The notes under the pieces: generated by a model | What the model saw: only the letters and a program-made list of their open reading frames with translations | Database searches by the model: none | What the model was told of the DNA's origin: nothing | Origin: Thermoflexibacter ruber | GTDB lineage: Bacteria > Bacteroidota > Bacteroidia > Cytophagales > Thermoflexibacteraceae | Direction: 5' to 3' | Length of the DNA: 64,000 nt | Assembly (NCBI RefSeq): GCF_900113045.1 | Contig: NZ_FONY01000023.1 | Location: 25,236 to 89,235, forward strand | Shown here: positions 61,901 through 64,000 of the stretch, piece by piece | Layout of the letters: every line of letters begins with the position of its first letter | Position numbering within the stretch: the first letter of the stretch is position 1 | Program-made: the position numbers and the translations under genes

Positions 61901-62473
61901 ATGAAAACCCTTACCCATATTTCCATAGAAGATTATCTTTTGCAAGAATCGCAAGCGGAGTACAAAAGTGAGTACCATGCTGGGGAAATCATAGCGATGG
62001 CGGGAGCAAAGTTTCCTCATAACGTGGTAGTTGCAAATCTCATTATCCTATTGGGCAGATGTCTATGGAAAGGTAAATGCCAAGTAATTCCCAGTGATTT
62101 GCTGATTTCCTTGCCAGAGTGTGAGAAATTTGTTTATGCAGATGTTACCATTGTTTGCGAAAAAGTGCAATTAGGTGAGCAAAGGTATGGCATAGATGTT
62201 TTGCTCAACCCAAGTGTGGTGATAGAGGTACTTTCGGAAAGCACAGAATTGTACGATAGGGTAGAAAAGTTTGCTTGTTACAAAACCCTAAAAAGTATGC
62301 AACAATACGTTTTGGTGGACTCAAGGAAAGTATTAGTAGAAACCTTTACTCGTACTGCGGAAAACGATTGGTTACTGAAATCTATCAGTGATAAAGGCAA
62401 AAAAATAAAAATAGGGGATTGTGAAATTTTAGTGGAAGACATTTATCATCATGTAGTATTTGAAAATCAATGA
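61901..62473 (+). CDS. Uma2-family (DUF820) putative endonuclease, copy 1
   Basis: A 190-residue protein of the PD-(D/E)XK-like Uma2 fold. Elements: SQAEYKSEYHAGEIIAMAG, VIPSDLLISLPECEKFVYAD, VTIVCEKVQLGEQRYG, LLNPSVVIEVLSESTELYD and KFACYKTLKSMQQYVLVDS. The acidic residues in YADVTIV and VIEVLS fit the D...ExV core. Function is unproven; the family is greatly expanded in cyanobacteria and some Cytophagales. Its last four bases (ATGA) are the start of copy 2. Confidence 0.9.
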   Translation: MKTLTHISIEDYLLQESQAEYKSEYHAGEIIAMAGAKFPHNVVVANLIILLGRCLWKGKCQVIPSDLLISLPECEKFVYADVTIVCEKVQLGEQRYGIDVLLNPSVVIEVLSESTELYDRVEKFACYKTLKSMQQYVLVDSRKVLVETFTRTAENDWLLKSISDKGKKIKIGDCEILVEDIYHHVVFENQ

Positions 62474-63042
62474 AAACTCTTACCCATATTTCCATAGAGG
62501 ATTACCTTTTGCAAGAGTCGCAAGCGGAGTACAAAAGTGAGTACCATGCAGGAGAAATCGTAGCGATGGCAGGAGCAAAGTTTCCTCATAATCTTGTTGT
62601 CAATAATTTGATTTACTTGCTTAATACTTGTCTATGGAAAGGTAAGTGCCAAGTAATTCCCAGTGATTTGCTGATTTCCTTGCCAGAGTGTGAGAAATTT
62701 GTTTATGCAGATGTTACCATTGTTTGCGACAAGGTAGCTTTGGGCGAGCAGAGGTATGGCATGGACGTTTTGCTCAATCCAACTGTGGTGATAGAGGTGC
62801 TTTCAGAAAGCTCGGAATTGTACGATAGGGTAGAAAAGTTTGCTTGCTATAAAACCCTCAAAAGTATGCAACAATATGTTTTGGTAGATTCAAGGAAAGT
62901 TTTGGTAGAAACATTTACCCGCACTGCGGAAAACGATTGGTTGCTGAAATCTGTCAATGACAAAGCTAAAAAAATAAAAATAGGGGATTGTGAAATTTTA
63001 GTGGAAGACATTTATCATCATGTAGTATTTGAAAATCAATGA
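62470..63042 (+). CDS. Uma2-family (DUF820) putative endonuclease, copy 2
   Basis: Also 190 residues and over 90 percent like copy 1 by eye, with the same core (VYADVTIVCDKVALG, LLNPTVVIEVLSESS, KFACYKTLKSMQQYV). The most different stretch is after the first motif: NLVVNNLIYLLNTCLWKG versus NVVVANLIILLGRCLWKG in copy 1, in a helix that could contact partner or substrate. Coupled by ATGA at both ends. Confidence 0.9.
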   Translation: MKTLTHISIEDYLLQESQAEYKSEYHAGEIVAMAGAKFPHNLVVNNLIYLLNTCLWKGKCQVIPSDLLISLPECEKFVYADVTIVCDKVALGEQRYGMDVLLNPTVVIEVLSESSELYDRVEKFACYKTLKSMQQYVLVDSRKVLVETFTRTAENDWLLKSVNDKAKKIKIGDCEILVEDIYHHVVFENQ

Positions 63043-63629
63043 AAACCCTAACTCATATTTCCATAGATGATTACCTTTTGCAAGAATCGCAAGCGGAGTA
63101 CAAAAGTGAGTACCATGCTGGGGAAATCGTAGCGATGGCGGGAGCAAGAGAGCCGCATAATGCTATAGTGAGTAATCTGATTATTTTATTAGGACAGTGC
63201 CTTTGGAAAGGCAAGTGCAGAGTCTATCCCAGCGATTTATTGATTTCCTTGCCTGAGTGTGAGAAATTTGTTTATGCTGATGTTAGCATTGTTTGCGAAA
63301 AAGTGGCTTTGGGCGAGCAGAGGTATGGTATAGATGTTTTGCTCAACCCAACTGTGGTAATAGAGGTGCTTTCGGAAAGCACAGAACTCTACGACAGGGT
63401 AGAAAAATTTGCTTGCTACAAAACCTTGAAAAGTATGCAACAATACGTTTTGGTGGACTCAAGAAAAGTCTTAATAGAAACTTTTACTCGCACTGCGGAA
63501 AACGATTGGTTACTGAAATCTATCAGTGATAAAGGCAAAAAAGTAAAAATAGGGGAGTGCGAGATTTTAGTAGAGGACATTTATCATCATGTAGTATTTG
63601 AAAAGGAAGAGAATATATCCCAAAAATAA
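63039..63629 (+). CDS. Uma2-family (DUF820) putative endonuclease, copy 3
   Basis: 196 residues, with an added tail (EKEENISQK) since this is the last copy. It differs from the others at AREPHNAIVSNLIILLGQC and WKGKCRVYPSDLL, and has VYADVSIVCEK in the core. All acidic core residues are kept, so all three copies appear intact. Confidence 0.9.
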   Translation: MKTLTHISIDDYLLQESQAEYKSEYHAGEIVAMAGAREPHNAIVSNLIILLGQCLWKGKCRVYPSDLLISLPECEKFVYADVSIVCEKVALGEQRYGIDVLLNPTVVIEVLSESTELYDRVEKFACYKTLKSMQQYVLVDSRKVLIETFTRTAENDWLLKSISDKGKKVKIGECEILVEDIYHHVVFEKEENISQK

Positions 63630-63690
63630 CATTTCCTTAGAAAAAAATGCACTTAACCGATTGTGCTAGTTTGGAATTTTCAGTAAAAAA

Positions 63691-63727
63691 GGTTATCTCT
63701 AAGGTGCAACCATAAAAAGAGATAACC
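63691..63727 (+). repeat. Hairpin just upstream of the transposase start
   Basis: GGTTATCTC (63691-63699) and GAGATAACC (63719-63727) are perfect complements around 19 bases. The right arm ends 1 base before the ATG, so a transcript would hold the start next to a stable stem, as in other insertion sequences that restrict translation from outside promoters. Confidence 0.7.
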
Positions 63728-63728
63728 T

Positions 63729-64000
63729 ATGCACCAAATCGCAATTGATTCAGTATTCAAAGATAATATAAAAGAGTTAAATTTATCAGATTTTCTGACC
63801 CTTACTTTTTTCATTATAGATGAAATTTACAAAGAAGTCGGTCAGTTAGTTGAACGTTCGGGACCTAAACCAACTTTTTCGGATAGTGAAGTGATTTGTC
63901 TAAATCTTGTCGGTCAAATGGTTTGCGATTCTGAGAAGGCTTGGTATAAAATAGTCAAGAAGAACTACTTAGCATTATTTCCTAAACTTTTGGAACGTAG
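63729..64000 (+). CDS. IS982-family transposase, N-terminal part (3' end outside window)
   Basis: The frame is open from ATG to the window edge (90 codons). LSDFLTLTFFIIDEIYKEV, then GPKPTFSDSEVICLNLVGQM, DSEKAWYKIVKKNYLALFP match the start of IS982 transposases, where the DSE in SDSEVI is a DDE-type acidic site region. The frame is intact here. The left end of the element should lie between 63630 and 63690. Confidence 0.8.
   Translation, partial: MHQIAIDSVFKDNIKELNLSDFLTLTFFIIDEIYKEVGQLVERSGPKPTFSDSEVICLNLVGQMVCDSEKAWYKIVKKNYLALFPKLLER

Larger units (their letters stand above)
61901..63629 (+). repeat. Three-copy tandem duplication with 569-bp period
   Basis: Three near-identical reading frames begin at 61901, 62470 and 63039. 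The period is 569 bases, one more than a whole number of codons minus two, so that each ATG sits inside the previous stop. Sequence identity is highest at the 5' ends and over the 3' third. Confidence 0.9.
63640..64000 (+). mobile_element. Left part of an IS982-type insertion sequence
   Basis: The transposase start, the hairpin at 63691-63727 and sequence unrelated to the Uma2 genes after 63630 define the left end approximately. The terminal inverted repeat cannot be fixed because the right end is outside the window; CACTTAACCGATTG near 63650 is a candidate. Confidence 0.55.

Noticed and set aside
61901..63629. Uma2 triplet considered as part of a toxin-antitoxin or defence system
   Set aside because: No antitoxin, methylase or ATPase gene lies next to it, and the family's activity is unproven.

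Overview
The window comes from a low-GC member of the Bacteroidota, most likely the Cytophagales. This rests on candidate promoters of the TTTG / TAnnTTTG type, the near absence of Shine-Dalgarno sequences, and the protein families present: DUF2490, CRTAC1-type FG-GAP/ASPIC-UnbV proteins, vanadium haloperoxidase-like PAP2 proteins, TPR-SpoIIE phosphatases, WbqC, SUMF1-type lipoproteins, and ECF sigma factors followed by membrane proteins. The genus cannot be fixed from the sequence alone.

Layout. 1-3.2 kb: the tail of a DUF4139-like protein, a PlsC-type acyltransferase with a small PAP2-like membrane protein, then an orphan CheB plus receiver pair on the minus strand. 3.2-6.3 kb: a SUMF1-type lipoprotein and an ECF sigma operon. 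6.6-13.5 kb (all minus strand): VOC protein, AraC regulator, TrmN6-type methyltransferase, a secreted VWA-like protein, a di-heme oxidoreductase and two universal stress proteins. 13.7-18.5 kb (plus): a DUF2490 outer-membrane protein with a DASS/SLC13 anion symporter, then a second ECF sigma factor with a beta-barrel partner. 18.5-21.6 kb: a large BNR/sortilin-like secreted protein. 21.6-29 kb is an accessory patch with two kinds of dispersed repeat, a frameshifted serine hydrolase between 163-bp perfect direct repeats, two sites resembling integron attC sites, a truncated and an intact alcohol dehydrogenase, a dioxygenase-thioredoxin fusion and a DinB protein. 29-37.7 kb: two CRTAC1-type proteins around a translationally coupled pair of vanadium haloperoxidase-like lipoproteins. 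37.8-48.8 kb is mostly housekeeping: M61 peptidase, RtcB, a TIM-barrel protein, a thioesterase, methyltransferases, MetG, peptide deformylase, RuvX, a SWIM protein and a ThuA protein. 48.9-56.1 kb is a glycan-type cluster (GT2, PhyH-type dioxygenase, methyltransferase, NeuD-type acyltransferase, WbqC, two polytopic proteins) ending in a gene remnant. 56.1-61.8 kb: a lipoprotein, a TPR-SpoIIE phosphatase, a CCA-adding enzyme, tRNA-Asp and small membrane proteins. 61.9-64 kb: three tandem Uma2 genes, each overlapping the next by 4 bp, and the start of an IS982-type transposase cut by the window edge.

The most unusual part is 23.5-28.4 kb. A hydrolase-bearing segment ends in a 137-bp imperfect palindrome closing with GTTGGGC, directly followed by a diverged copy of the tail of the upstream gene and then by the 163-bp perfect repeat. 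A second, half-length version of the palindrome's right side lies just before the DinB gene. This looks like cassette-style gene gain with no integrase visible here. A second scar, a C-terminal remnant of a neighbouring gene, flanks another inserted-looking gene at 54.7-56.1 kb.
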